From an uncultured Collinsella sp. (lineage in GTDB: Bacteria; Actinomycetota; Coriobacteriia; Coriobacteriales; Coriobacteriaceae): a stretch of 6,446 nt of DNA. Each line of letters opens with the position of its first letter. Position 1 is the first letter of the stretch. The notes beneath the pieces were generated by a model. It ran no database searches, was not told where the DNA came from, and was given only the letters and a program-made list of their open reading frames with translations. The translations under genes were made by a program, and so were the position numbers. The stretch lies in NCBI GenBank assembly GCA_947003675.1, contig CAMQPJ010000073.1:1-6446 (forward strand), in the 5' to 3' direction. Below, in pieces: positions 1-6,258 of the stretch.

Positions 1-5
1 ATCTG

Positions 6-57
6 CTAACCCCCGCGGGGGGGGGCGGCCCCGCCCCCCCCCCCCTGCGGCAGTTAG
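6..57. repeat. G/C homopolymer palindrome
   Basis: An imperfect palindrome is bounded by CTAAC (6-10) and GTTAG (53-57). Inside it, CCGC (13-16) pairs with GCGG (47-50), and a run of nine G (17-25) faces a run of twelve C (34-45). The fold would be extremely stable, but neither strand has a T-tract after it, so it is not a classical intrinsic terminator. It could be a palindromic intergenic repeat or an assembly problem at a homopolymer. What lies to its left is unknown. Confidence 0.55.
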
Positions 58-221
58 GGACACTCCTTTTGCACCAGCACCCGGAAGCACTCCTGGCGCA
101 GCCAATGAAGACCTCTACGGATGAATTCCAAGCCGCTCCGCCCCTCCAGACATCGTTTCCGTGCCTCGTGCCTGCCCCAAACAATCAAAACAAGCCCTTT
201 TCGCCGCAACCTCAAAGGCCT
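58..221. other. Intergenic stretch, nothing recognised
   Basis: This is part of the 533-base gene-free left end. I see no tRNA, no convincing ribosome binding site with a start codon, and no family-like peptide on either strand. The only long open frame (54-239, minus) starts at TTG and encodes an Arg-rich, composition-driven peptide, so I do not call it a gene. Confidence 0.5.
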
Positions 222-451
222 GTGGGCAAAAAAGGGCAAATATGAGTACTGTTACCATTTTAGTAGCAGGCAAAACCACCCAAATTGACGTTCGGGCGAC
301 CCCTATAACCCCCTAAAGCAGCCAACCCGACTGGTTTAAGGCGTATTGAAGCCAATTTTAATGAACATGCTATAGGTTATGTTCATTATCTTTTTGGATG
401 TAAATGCTATTCACTTAGCAACAGTACTCATATTTGGCATTTTTTGCCCAC
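222..451. repeat. MITE-like element with 32-bp terminal inverted repeats
   Basis: The left arm (222-253) and the reverse complement of the right arm (420-451) are 32 bases each and differ at only two positions. Both arms contain the core CAAATATGAGTACTGTT. They enclose 166 bases of AT-rich non-coding DNA that stands out from the GC-rich surroundings. No transposase is encoded and no target duplication is obvious at the edges. The element sits just beyond the terminator of the transporter operon, a tolerated insertion place. It fits a miniature inverted-repeat transposable element. A small invertible DNA segment is the main alternative, though no strong promoter is visible between the arms. 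Confidence 0.6.
359..388. repeat. Internal 10-bp inverted repeat
   Basis: TAATGAACAT (359-368) is followed after ten bases by its exact reverse complement ATGTTCATTA (379-388). It lies inside the inverted-repeat element. It could form a small hairpin or be a dimeric protein-binding site. It has no T-tract, so it is not a terminator. Confidence 0.5.
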
Positions 452-480
452 CGCCATATAACTAACGCCCTATAGCAGAC

Positions 481-515
481 AAAAAACAGGCCGCAGCCCA
501 TCGCTGCGGCCTGTT
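481..515 (-). terminator. Intrinsic terminator of the transporter operon
   Basis: On the minus strand a perfect 12-bp stem (AACAGGCCGCAG pairing with CTGCGGCCTGTT, positions 515-504 with 496-485) closes a seven-base loop and runs into a six-T tract (486-481). It begins 18 bases past the stop codon of the Nramp-type gene. This is a textbook Rho-independent terminator closing the two-gene operon. Confidence 0.9.
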
Positions 516-533
516 CGGAAGCAAAAGTGGGCG

Positions 534-1796
534 CTACGCGCCGTAGCCCATCGCTTGCAGCACAAACATGACGACCGTCAGCACCGTAATCACGCCGATA
601 GTCGCCCAAGTGAGCACGTTCCATACGCGGCCGTTGCGGTTGGCGCCCATAATGTGGCGATCCGCCGCGATAACCACCTGAAATACCAGGACTACGGGCA
701 GCAGCACGCCGTTGATGACCTGCGAGGTCATCATAATCTGGAACAAATCGACGCCAGGCATGAGCACCAACACGGCAGAAATGCCGATGATGGCCGTAAT
801 GATGCCGCGGTAAACCGGGGCCTCGTCCCAGCTGCGATCGGCACCGCGCTCCCAGCCAAATGCCTCGCAGATGGCACTCGACGTAACGCCGGGCAGCACG
901 CAGGCAGCCAAAAAGCTCGCTGCGACCAGGCCCGAGGCGAACAACACCGTGGACCACTGGCCCGCGATGGGCTCCAGCGCGCGGGCGGCATCGGCGGCAT
1001 CGCTAATCTGAATACCAGCCGGGAACAGCACCGTACCGGTCGTGATGATAATGAAGCCAGCAATGATATCAGCGGCGATCGAGCCGCTCACGGTATCAAT
1101 ACGCTGCAGCACGATGTCGTCCTCGCCCGCATTCTTATCGACCACGTTGTTCTGAGCCAAGAAGATCATCCACGGTGCGATGGTGGTACCGATTGTTGCG
1201 ACCACAAGCGACACGTAACTGGGATCGTTCTGAATATTGGGGACGACCAAGTCGACCGCGACCTCGCCCCAGTTGGGGCCGGCCATAAACGCGGCGACGA
1301 TGTAGGTCACGAACACGCAGCTTACCAGCAGCAAAATCTTCTCGATGCGCTGGAAGCTGCCCGACATGGTAAGCATCCACACCAGCAGCGCCACGAGCGG
1401 CACCGAGATGCTCGCCGGAACGCCAAACAGAGCAAGGCCACTCGCGATGCCCGCGAACTCCGAAATGGTAACGGCCGTGTTGGCGATCAGCAGCGCCGCC
1501 ATGGCCAGCACGCTCCTGCGCACGCCAAAGCGCTCACGGATGAGCGAGGCCAGGCCCTTACCCGTGACGCATCCGCAGCGCGCCGCGGTCTCCTGCGTCA
1601 CGATAAGCAGCACGGTCATGACGGGAAGCATCCAGAGCATCTTATAGCCATAGCTGGCGCCCGCGCTGGAATACGTGGCGATGCCGCCGGCGTCATTGCC
1701 CGAAAGCGCCGCCAGAAGACCGGGGCCCATGGCGCCAAAGATGGCCGCGATGGTCAGCTTTTGCTTGGTGCTCGCCTTTTGCTTCGTGTTTTGCAC
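534..1796 (-). CDS. Nramp-related divalent metal transporter, probable Mg2+ type (NRMT/NmtA-like)
   Basis: A 420-residue integral membrane protein with the Nramp (SLC11) fold and about eleven hydrophobic helices. Helix 1 has GPGLLAAL then N-DAGG (Asp35 to Gly38) where Mn/Fe transporters have DPGN. Helix 6 reads TTIAP (204-208), so the usual metal-binding Met before the Pro is Ala and the usual His-Asn after it is Trp-Met. Loss of the soft Met ligand and of Asn is the pattern I recall for Nramp-related Mg2+ transporters of Eggerthella and Clostridium, so Mg2+ uptake across the cytoplasmic membrane is the likely role. I chose the GTG at 1796, with AGGTGG four bases upstream. An ATG at 1859 would overlap the upstream gene and add a non-hydrophobic tail of 21 residues. 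It starts 8 bases after the PRC/MgtE-N/CBS gene, so the two are co-transcribed and probably coupled. The family call is secure; the Mg2+ specificity is inferred. Confidence 0.9.
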   Translation of the reverse strand: MQNTKQKASTKQKLTIAAIFGAMGPGLLAALSGNDAGGIATYSSAGASYGYKMLWMLPVMTVLLIVTQETAARCGCVTGKGLASLIRERFGVRRSVLAMAALLIANTAVTISEFAGIASGLALFGVPASISVPLVALLVWMLTMSGSFQRIEKILLLVSCVFVTYIVAAFMAGPNWGEVAVDLVVPNIQNDPSYVSLVVATIGTTIAPWMIFLAQNNVVDKNAGEDDIVLQRIDTVSGSIAADIIAGFIIITTGTVLFPAGIQISDAADAARALEPIAGQWSTVLFASGLVAASFLAACVLPGVTSSAICEAFGWERGADRSWDEAPVYRGIITAIIGISAVLVLMPGVDLFQIMMTSQVINGVLLPVVLVFQVVIAADRHIMGANRNGRVWNVLTWATIGVITVLTVVMFVLQAMGYGA

Positions 1797-1804
1797 GCGA
1801 CCAC

Positions 1805-3649
1805 CTACCCCATGACCGACATGGTGAGCAGCACCGCGGCGATGCAGTACGCCACACACGAAATCATGACGGCGATGACGTTCATGGCGGTGCCCGACGT
1901 GTTAAGGTCGTGCTCGTCGCGCCAGAACAGCACCATCAGATAAATCACAGCGCTCATGTTGCCAACCAGGCAAATGACGGCAGCGATATTAAAGCAGCCG
2001 GTAAAGAGCTGCTCCTCAAACATGGTGGCATCGGGGAACGCGGCGGTGCGCACCAGCTGCGCGCACAGGTAAGTAACAAGCGAAAGGATCAGGCCCATAC
2101 CCGTGCTCTGGAAGAAGAATCCCAGGTACGGTTTGGGCTCGTCGTCGTGACCGTCGTACTCGAGGAAGTAGTTCTTGACGAACGACACCATGCGCGAGGC
2201 AGCCAGCAGCACGAGCGGCATGGCGCACATGGGGAACACCACCAGATGCGCGGAGCGCAGCGCCGTCCCCAGCACGGTCGCCATAATGCACGAGGCGATG
2301 CCCCACACGACGACCCAGTACTGACGATGCACGAACCAGCTGAGCACGTTCGTCGAGTCGTCCGACGCGCTATCGCCCGAGCCGACACCGGCGATCTGCA
2401 GGTCCTCCTGATGCTCCTCGGCGATAACGTCCATGGCGTCGTCGAAGGTCACGATACCCAGGATATGACGGTTCTCGTCGCAGACAGGGATGGCAACCAG
2501 GTCGTACTTGGTCATCTCGTCCGTCACGTCTTCCTGGTCCTCGTCGGGCGACACGTAGACCAGATCGCGATAGGCGAGCTGGCCCAGCGTGGCGTCGCGG
2601 TCGGCCACGATCAGCGTGCGCAGCGAGAGCACGCCCGTCAGCATGCCGCTCGGGTCCTCGGTATAGACGTAATAGACGCTCTCAAAGTCCTCGTCGAGTT
2701 TGCGAATCGCCTCGATGGCATCGCCGACCGTCGCCGTGGCGGGCAGCGAGACAAACTCCGAGGTCATGATGCGGCCGGCGGTGTTGTCCTCGTAGCCCAG
2801 CAGATTACGAATCGCCTTCTCCTCCTTGACGCCCATCAGGCGCAGGAGCTTCTCGGCCTTCTCATAATCGAGCTCGTCGATCAGGTCGGCGGCGTCGTCC
2901 GGGTCCATCATGGCCAGCATCGACGACGCGTCGGTATCGGACAGGCCCTCGAGCATCTCGGTCATGAGCTCGTCGTCATCGAACTCCGAGATGGCCTCGG
3001 CGGCCTGTGCCGTGTCGAGCTGAGCGAACACCTGCGCGCGCAGGCGCGGGTCGAGCTGCTCGATGATGTCAGCGATGTCGGCTGGATGCAGCTCGCCAAG
3101 CGTCTTGTGCGACACCGAGAGCTGGATGTTCTTAGTCGAGCGATCGAGCAGGTCCATGTAAGACCAGGCGATAATGTCCTCGCTGAGCGGCTTGCCCAGG
3201 TGCTTCATAAAGCCCTCGACGACATGCTCGAGTGTGGGGCTGATCGCGCGCAGCAGACCGCGGGCGCCGACCTCGGCACCCAGCAGGCGCAGCTGATTTT
3301 CGCCCGACATGGAGAACTTGATGTCGTTGACGCGCACGACCTTCATGCCCTGCGTGTCGACAATCTGCTTGTTAAGTACGTCGCGGGCGAGCAAGAGTTC
3401 GGTCGGCTGCAGGTACGAAAAACGGATTTCGGTGGCCGACGTCTTAAGGTGCACACCCGTCTCGTCGATACGGTCGACCCATTTGCGCCAGCTGATCATA
3501 AACGGTGTCTTGCCGGGACCACGGAACGCGAGCGACGTCACGTGCGGAAAAACTTCTCCGGTTGCAATGCCAAAATCGTTAACCACGCCGAGCTTTTCGC
3601 CGTCGACGTCCAAGACCGGCAGTTTGAGCATCTCACTCAGATAATTCAA
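1805..3649 (-). CDS. PRC-barrel / MgtE-N / CBS protein with divergent five-helix membrane domain
   Basis: A 614-residue protein, longer than typical MgtE (about 450). In order: a PRC-barrel region (about 1-75, opening LSEMLKLPVLDVDGEKLG) and a second PRC-like repeat (80-150); an MgtE N-terminal superhelix (about 185-285, LHPADIADIIEQLDP and MDPDDAADLIDEL); two CBS domains (about 290-350 and 358-412, AGRIMTSEFVSLP, KYDLVAIPV, EEHQEDLQIAGV); then about five membrane helices (440-465, 470-492, 508-535, 553-576, 590-612). The cytosolic half closely follows MgtE, where it senses Mg2+ and gates the pore. The membrane half lacks the GGNxGxQ-type channel motif and the acidic residue of the last helix, so conduction of Mg2+ is doubtful. 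I infer a Mg2+-responsive partner of the Nramp-type permease encoded 8 bases downstream. The start is TTG at 3649 with GGGGAG five bases upstream. The ATG at residue 7 would cut into the PRC domain. Confidence 0.85.
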   Translation of the reverse strand: MNYLSEMLKLPVLDVDGEKLGVVNDFGIATGEVFPHVTSLAFRGPGKTPFMISWRKWVDRIDETGVHLKTSATEIRFSYLQPTELLLARDVLNKQIVDTQGMKVVRVNDIKFSMSGENQLRLLGAEVGARGLLRAISPTLEHVVEGFMKHLGKPLSEDIIAWSYMDLLDRSTKNIQLSVSHKTLGELHPADIADIIEQLDPRLRAQVFAQLDTAQAAEAISEFDDDELMTEMLEGLSDTDASSMLAMMDPDDAADLIDELDYEKAEKLLRLMGVKEEKAIRNLLGYEDNTAGRIMTSEFVSLPATATVGDAIEAIRKLDEDFESVYYVYTEDPSGMLTGVLSLRTLIVADRDATLGQLAYRDLVYVSPDEDQEDVTDEMTKYDLVAIPVCDENRHILGIVTFDDAMDVIAEEHQEDLQIAGVGSGDSASDDSTNVLSWFVHRQYWVVVWGIASCIMATVLGTALRSAHLVVFPMCAMPLVLLAASRMVSFVKNYFLEYDGHDDEPKPYLGFFFQSTGMGLILSLVTYLCAQLVRTAAFPDATMFEEQLFTGCFNIAAVICLVGNMSAVIYLMVLFWRDEHDLNTSGTAMNVIAVMISCVAYCIAAVLLTMSVMG

Positions 3650-3856
3650 TGGTGCTCCCCATCATTATTCCTGCGGACCGCGTGACCATGCCGGCGCGCA
3701 ATCCGTGGACTTTTAGATATGTATACGCATGCGCGGGCGGCACGCCGCTCGGCGCTCACACCCCGTGCACGCGCAGAAAGCACCTGCATGGGGTCATCGA
3801 CTGTATGGTCGAGGTTTGGATTTCACCTGTAACCTTTCTCTTGACCCTCATTAACC
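3650..3856 (-). promoter_or_regulatory. Long structured 5' leader of the Mg2+ transporter operon
   Basis: If transcription starts near 3856, the leader is about 207 bases. It holds three consecutive hairpins on the minus strand. The first pairs AGGTT (3835-3831) with AACCT (3816-3812). The second pairs TCGAC (3812-3808) with GTCGA (3801-3797). The third pairs ACCCCATGCA (3794-3785) with TGCACGGGGT (3769-3760), ten pairs with one A-C mismatch. A very GC-rich stretch follows, then an AT-richer segment before the ribosome binding site. I do not see the M-box (ykoK) core sequences. A regulatory RNA is possible but unproven. No terminator-type T-tract is present, so any control would act on translation or through Rho. 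Confidence 0.35.
3655..3660 (-). promoter_or_regulatory. Ribosome binding site deciding a TTG start
   Basis: GGGGAG on the minus strand lies five bases before a TTG codon at 3649. The next in-frame ATG (residue 7) has only a weak GAGTGAG directly before it and would remove part of the conserved PRC opening. The TTG is therefore preferred. Confidence 0.65.
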
Positions 3857-3862
3857 GCAGTA

Positions 3863-3868
3863 ACTATA
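3863..3868 (-). promoter_or_regulatory. Candidate extended -10 promoter for the transporter operon
   Basis: The minus strand reads TGCTATAGT, a TATAGT hexamer preceded by the TG of an extended -10. There is no good -35 hexamer 16-18 bases upstream, which an extended -10 can tolerate. A 6-bp inverted repeat (CTGCGG/CCGCAG at 3855-3860 and 3883-3888) flanks it and could be an operator. A weaker alternative further upstream pairs TTGGTA with CATAAA. Confidence 0.4.
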
Positions 3869-3989
3869 GCATCAGCATCGCGCTGCGGCACCGAATTTAT
3901 GCGCTGCACATTGCAGGCATACCAAACGCTGACGTATCCGTGACATAGAGCCGGATGAGCACAGTGGGACAAAGCGATTAAGACCGCCC

Positions 3990-4007
3990 TAAACGACCAG
4001 TCGTTTA
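3990..4007. repeat. Perfect inverted repeat past the NodB-like gene
   Basis: TAAACGAC and GTCGTTTA are exact reverse complements separated by two bases. As RNA this gives a seven-pair stem with a four-base loop, 17 bases after the stop codon of the minus-strand NodB-like gene. The sequence after it is GGGCGGTCTTAATC, which is not T-rich, so it is at best a weak terminator or 3'-end stabiliser. It could also be a protein-binding palindrome. Confidence 0.4.
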
Positions 4008-4023
4008 AGCACGTCCCCGATGA

Positions 4024-5430
4024 CTACTCTGTGGTGTCGTCGTCCTCGGGGAGTTGGGGGAACACGGCGTTTTTGGGCATGGAAACCCTGGTGAGCGAGG
4101 TGAGCTTTTTGCTCAATGCCGTGTCTGTCTTGACCAGCTCGCTGAGCGTCACGATCTTGTAGCCGTCGGCGACAAGACCATCGATAATCTGCGGCAGCGC
4201 CTCGAGCGTCTGCTCGGCGCATTCATCGCTATCGGTGAGCAGCACAATATTGCCCGGCGTCATCGAGTCGAGCACGGTCGATACTTGCTCGTCGGCGCCG
4301 TTGAGCAGCCAGTCGCCCGAATCGATATTCCACGAAACCACGGCGGACACCAGGTCCATCGAGTCAATCCAGTTTTGCTCGTCAAACGCGGCGTAGGGGG
4401 CACGCAGCAACATCGTCTCGACGCCGGTCGCCGACTTAATCGCTTCGGTGCCCTTTGTGATCTGCTTGCGCACCGTCTCGCGATCCTCGCCCTTGAGCGA
4501 ATCATCGCTGTAGCTGTTGGAGCCGACCTCGCACCCGGCATCGACAATCGCTTTGGCAGTAGCGGGCGAGGCTTCCGCGGCATCGCCCGAAAGGAAGAAC
4601 GTCGCCGTGACGCCCTTTTCCTTGAGCACCTGCAAGATCTGCTTGGTCGCGCCGCTCGGACCCTCGTCAAATGTCAGGGCCACGTACTTTTCGTTGCCCT
4701 TGGGCGCTACGCTTGCGCACTCGACCACGCAGTCGGTGGCGGGCACGACCTCGCCGCGGTCCTGCGTCTTGCCCGACTGCTCGCCGACCCATACCTCGGA
4801 GCGGCCCTGAACGCCCCAGGTTTTGACATGCTCAATGGCACCCGTGCCCTCGACCTTAAGCTTTGGCTCGATAGTCGTGGCCTGGACCTCGTGCTTTTCG
4901 TACACGTTGCGGCCATCCTTGACCGTCACCTTCTCGCCACCCGTAAGCTCGCGACTATCCCATTTGCCTTGTTTCACGCGCTTGCCGTCGACCTTCACCG
5001 ACAGCTTTTCGCCGCCATGGCGCTTGAGCACGCTGTCGTCGACGGCCAGCAGATCGCCGGCGTCGTACGTTTCGGTCAGGCTTTGATCGTCGATAAGATT
5101 CTGCAACGTAGAGCCCACGCGCACCGCGGTCTTTTGCCCGTTGAGCTCCACGTCCACGCTGCGGTTGACGTAGCCCACGACGGCAGCGATAAACAGCACG
5201 AGCGCGCAACCCACGGCGATGAGCGCATAGGGCAGACGGGACGGTCGACGCGGCGAGCGACCGTTGCCGATGCGCGCGCTGCGATCGCTAAACCCACGGC
5301 TATGGTTGAGGTACATCGCGCCGGGCTTACGGCGACGTCGACGCTGACCGCTGGGCAGCTGCCCCAGGTCGCGGCGCGCCGTCGGACGCGCACCCGAGCG
5401 CCCGTTTAAGTTAGATCCGTTTTGGCGCAT
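4024..5430 (-). CDS. Membrane-anchored NodB-fold (polysaccharide deacetylase-like) protein, probable pseudoenzyme
   Basis: A 468-residue protein with a basic cytosolic N-terminus (a run RRRRRK at about 30-35), one membrane helix (about 67-88) and an extracytoplasmic remainder. Residues about 92-245 form a Lys/Val-rich region whose opening (VDVELNGQKTAVRVGSTL) resembles DUF348-like small beta domains, but I cannot assign it. Residues about 247-435 are a NodB domain. The order of motifs is kept but key residues change. TFDDGP is TFDEGP (Asp255 kept, Glu256). The HxxxH metal pair is Asn305 and Asp309 in NSYSD. RAPY (343-346) and the D-x-x-D-W region (370-374) are kept. The LLHD His is Thr399 in LLTD. 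Active deacetylases remove acetyl groups from peptidoglycan or other glycans using this metal site, so catalysis is doubtful here and sugar binding or a structural wall role is more likely. The ATG at 5430 has GGGAGG just upstream. A short acidic tail (EDDDTTE) ends it. Confidence 0.85.
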   Translation of the reverse strand: MRQNGSNLNGRSGARPTARRDLGQLPSGQRRRRRKPGAMYLNHSRGFSDRSARIGNGRSPRRPSRLPYALIAVGCALVLFIAAVVGYVNRSVDVELNGQKTAVRVGSTLQNLIDDQSLTETYDAGDLLAVDDSVLKRHGGEKLSVKVDGKRVKQGKWDSRELTGGEKVTVKDGRNVYEKHEVQATTIEPKLKVEGTGAIEHVKTWGVQGRSEVWVGEQSGKTQDRGEVVPATDCVVECASVAPKGNEKYVALTFDEGPSGATKQILQVLKEKGVTATFFLSGDAAEASPATAKAIVDAGCEVGSNSYSDDSLKGEDRETVRKQITKGTEAIKSATGVETMLLRAPYAAFDEQNWIDSMDLVSAVVSWNIDSGDWLLNGADEQVSTVLDSMTPGNIVLLTDSDECAEQTLEALPQIIDGLVADGYKIVTLSELVKTDTALSKKLTSLTRVSMPKNAVFPQLPEDDDTTE

Positions 5431-5442
5431 ATGCCCTCCCCC

Positions 5443-5481
5443 ATAAACACAGCGAGCCGGAGCAACATGTCTCCGGCTCGC
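5443..5481 (-). terminator. Intrinsic terminator after the PRC-barrel gene
   Basis: On the minus strand a perfect 11-bp stem (GCGAGCCGGAG with CTCCGGCTCGC, 5481-5471 with 5462-5452) closes an eight-base loop, followed by TGTGTTTAT, a T-rich but interrupted tail. It lies 22 bases past the PRC gene stop and ends about 21 bases before the next gene's ATG. It either ends the upstream transcript or attenuates read-through into the NodB-like gene. Confidence 0.7.
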
Positions 5482-5502
5482 CTCCCATCATTTGGTACGT
5501 CG

Positions 5503-6258
5503 CTATTTGCTAGCTTTTGACGAGCCCCCGCTCGCCTTTTGATATTCGTCCTTAAAGGCCTTGAACATACCGCGCGTCTTGCCGAGCTGCTTGCCCAGTG
5601 CGCGGCTGCCCTTGTCCACGGCGACCGACCCCTTGTCATCGAGCACCTTGGCGCCCTTCTTGACCTTATCGCCCACCACGACACTGGCCTCGGCAGCCTT
5701 AGCGGCCGCGCCGCCCGAATACCCGAGCGTCTTGACCTCGTCCGAGACAATCATCGCGCCGTTCTCGTAGCCGCGCAGCATCGTCGGCGGCACCTGCGTG
5801 TCGCCCACCAACATGCTCGATGCGGCGCTGGCGGTCACATAGAACGTCTGCACAATGCCCGAGCGCGGCTTGAACTCAACGTCCGAGCAGTAGCCCACGA
5901 CATCGCCCGATTCCGTGCGCACGTCCATGCCAACCCAGATGATGCAATCGTCCAGGTTAATATCGAGGCGCTTGGCCGCGGCGGCATCGTAGGTGCCCTT
6001 GACGTCGTCGACCGCGACAGCACCCTCATAGACGCCGATGGCATCGAGCGCCACAAACCGGTCGGGGCGCTCGATCATGCCCGCGATATCGGACTGGCGA
6101 ACCATAAAGCCCACCACGCGCGTACCGCCCGGGGTAAAGACGGGAAAGTGAATCTTGCCGAGCTTTTTAGGGCTGCGCGGCGTGCCGTCCTTTTTGGTGC
6201 GCTTGTCTTCGGCAGGCTTACGATAAACCTTGACGCCGACAAAATCCCCTGCGCGCAT
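5503..6258 (-). CDS. PRC-barrel domain protein with basic C-terminal tail
   Basis: A 251-residue soluble protein without signal peptide or membrane helix. It seems to carry two PRC-barrel-like units: about 34-90 (KLGKIHFPVFTPGGTRVVGF) and about 103-175 (DCIIWVGMDVRTESGDVVGY). Tails rich in Ala, Gly, Lys and Ser follow (176-251), with a run of basic residues near the end (KTRGMFKAFKDEYQKAS). PRC barrels are small binding modules found in RimM, photosynthetic reaction centres and sporulation-type proteins; no specific role can be read here. The ATG (6258) overlaps the stop of the preceding small gene in TAATG, with CGAGG four bases before it, so translation is probably coupled. The Lys-rich tail could bind nucleic acid or an acidic partner such as its neighbour; this is inference. 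Confidence 0.75.
   Translation of the reverse strand: MRAGDFVGVKVYRKPAEDKRTKKDGTPRSPKKLGKIHFPVFTPGGTRVVGFMVRQSDIAGMIERPDRFVALDAIGVYEGAVAVDDVKGTYDAAAAKRLDINLDDCIIWVGMDVRTESGDVVGYCSDVEFKPRSGIVQTFYVTASAASSMLVGDTQVPPTMLRGYENGAMIVSDEVKTLGYSGGAAAKAAEASVVVGDKVKKGAKVLDDKGSVAVDKGSRALGKQLGKTRGMFKAFKDEYQKASGGSSKASK

Noticed and set aside
54..239. Minus-strand 61-codon frame in the left intergenic region
   Set aside because: TTG start, no convincing ribosome binding site, Arg-rich composition, and it overlaps the inverted-repeat arm.
242..316. A 24-codon plus-strand frame starting in the left repeat arm (MSTVTILVAG...)
   Set aside because: Too short and without a strong ribosome binding site or known family. 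The matching frame from the other arm stops after six codons.
534..1796. Canonical Mn2+/Fe2+ transporter (MntH)
   Set aside because: The DPGN motif and the helix 6 Met-Pro-His-Asn are both replaced, which does not fit manganese or iron binding.
1797..1859. ATG at 1859 as start of the Nramp-type gene
   Set aside because: It would overlap the upstream gene by 55 bases and add a His/Gly/Arg-rich tail foreign to the family. GTG at 1796 has AGGTGG at good spacing.
555..1943. Long plus-strand open frame of 462 codons opposite the Nramp-type gene
   Set aside because: It is rich in His, Arg, Asp and Gln, has no recognisable domain, and exactly shadows a clear membrane-protein gene. GC-rich codon bias produces such frames.
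1910..3685. Plus-strand open frame of 591 codons opposite the MgtE-N/CBS gene
   Set aside because: Same shadow effect: charged, low-complexity translation without family features, while the minus strand encodes conserved domains.
3650..3856. M-box (ykoK) Mg2+ riboswitch
   Set aside because: The leader is in the right place, but I could not find the conserved M-box core segments by eye. A covariance-model search would settle it.
4054..5409. Plus-strand open frame of 451 codons opposite the NodB-like gene
   Set aside because: Antisense shadow rich in Arg, His, Leu and Ala, with no domain and no supporting context.
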